Source of the DNA: Acuticoccus sediminis | Lineage (GTDB): Bacteria > Pseudomonadota > Alphaproteobacteria > Rhizobiales > Amorphaceae | Length of the DNA stretch: 64,000 bases | NCBI RefSeq assembly: GCF_003258595.1 | Contig: NZ_QHHQ01000006.1 | Coordinates: forward strand, 352,251 to 416,250 | Reading direction: 5' to 3' | Program-made: the position numbers and the translations under genes | Part shown: positions 63,924-64,000 of the stretch, one piece after another | Position numbering within the stretch: the first letter of the stretch is position 1 | Layout of the letters: the number at the start of each line of letters is the position of its first letter | The notes under the pieces: generated by a model | Told to the model about the DNA's origin: nothing | Database searches by the model: none | The model's input: only the letters and a program-made list of their open reading frames with translations

Positions 63924-64000
63924 TGGAGTGCACCCCATTTCGCCGGACAAGCGGCGGTTGGATTTAGGCACTGAGCCTGATGAACTCGCGCGGCGAGCGG
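63924..64000 (-). mobile_element. End of an IS3-like insertion sequence (transposase C-terminus and terminal repeat)
   Basis: On the minus strand the window edge encodes RSPREFIRLSA and a stop (63964-63966). This matches the usual end of an IS3-family OrfB integrase (SPREF-type motif after the rve domain). It is followed by about 40 noncoding bases ending at TGGAGTGCACCCC (plus strand, from 63924), a plausible terminal inverted repeat with the TG/CA end. The tape-measure sequence resumes right after. Only one end is visible, so family and boundary are inferred. Confidence 0.5.

Larger units (their letters stand above)
61848..64000. mobile_element. End of an integrated prophage-like element (continues past the window)
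   Basis: The region begins at the tRNA-Lys fragment and has visibly lower G+C than the rest of the window, especially 61893-62700. It holds small unrecognised genes and the C-terminal end of a phage tail tape-measure protein on the minus strand. No integrase lies between the junction and the window end, so integrase and the other boundary must be to the right. Other tail genes expected downstream of the tape measure are absent, so the element looks degraded. Confidence 0.7.

Overview
The window is one continuous piece of a high-GC chromosome, about two-thirds G+C by eye over most of its length. It is densely coded, with many 4-base ATGA overlaps and several GTG starts. A ChvE/GguABC sugar importer with a GbpR-type LysR regulator, an L-arabinonate dehydratase very like the rhizobial enzyme, TAXI-type TRAP transport and CheA/STAS signalling genes all point to an alphaproteobacterium, most likely Hyphomicrobiales (Rhizobiales). 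I cannot name the genus from sequence alone.

Layout: 1-1423 holds the 3' end of a phthalate-dioxygenase-type reductase and an XRE-cupin regulator. 1634-6859 is an envelope or glycan block with two GT2 glycosyltransferases, an ABC exporter and an acyltransferase-3 membrane protein. 6911-9997 holds a 23-residue membrane micro-ORF, typA/bipA and a LysR regulator. 10163-14966 holds an L-aspartate dehydrogenase, a NitT/TauT-type ABC importer and a VOC protein.

15155-28532 is a signalling block made of two convergent arms. The plus arm encodes a soluble methyl-accepting-like protein with two signalling tips, a 1761-residue CheA-like protein and a STAS-like protein. The CheA-like protein appears to lack its phospho-acceptor histidine and key ATP-binding residues, and carries a linker of about 990 acidic residues. 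The minus arm encodes a Tat-exported binding protein with no transporter, a PAS/HAMP sensor kinase, a CheY-like receiver and a receiver-adenylate cyclase. This is the most unusual part of the window.

28758-34112 holds a P2-type cation ATPase and an RTX metalloprotease. 34105-42968 is a pentose/hexose locus: a LysR regulator, chvE-gguA-gguB-gguC, L-arabinonate dehydratase and a galactose/arabinose 1-dehydrogenase, which together import sugars and start oxidative non-phosphorylated breakdown. 43231-47758 is a second sugar importer of the ytfQ-ytfR-ytfT-yjfF type. 47813-55150 is a tightly overlapping minus-strand operon: IclR regulator, TAXI binding protein, fused TRAP permease, thiolase-like protein, DUF35 Zn-ribbon protein and NDP-forming acyl-CoA synthetase. 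This suggests uptake and CoA-dependent breakdown of an unidentified organic acid. 55549-57144 is an FAD monooxygenase, 57682-57758 is tRNA-Arg(ACG), and 58274-61537 holds a LapA-like protein and a divergent copper-export pair (P1B ATPase and CueR) with a clear CueR operator.

At 61848-61892 the 3' portion of a tRNA-Lys(CTT) appears without its 5' half, and base composition falls to its right. I read this as the attachment-site junction of an integrated element. It contains small hypothetical genes and the C-terminal end of a phage tape-measure gene. That gene is cut at about 63924 by what looks like the end of an insertion sequence, which runs off the window.
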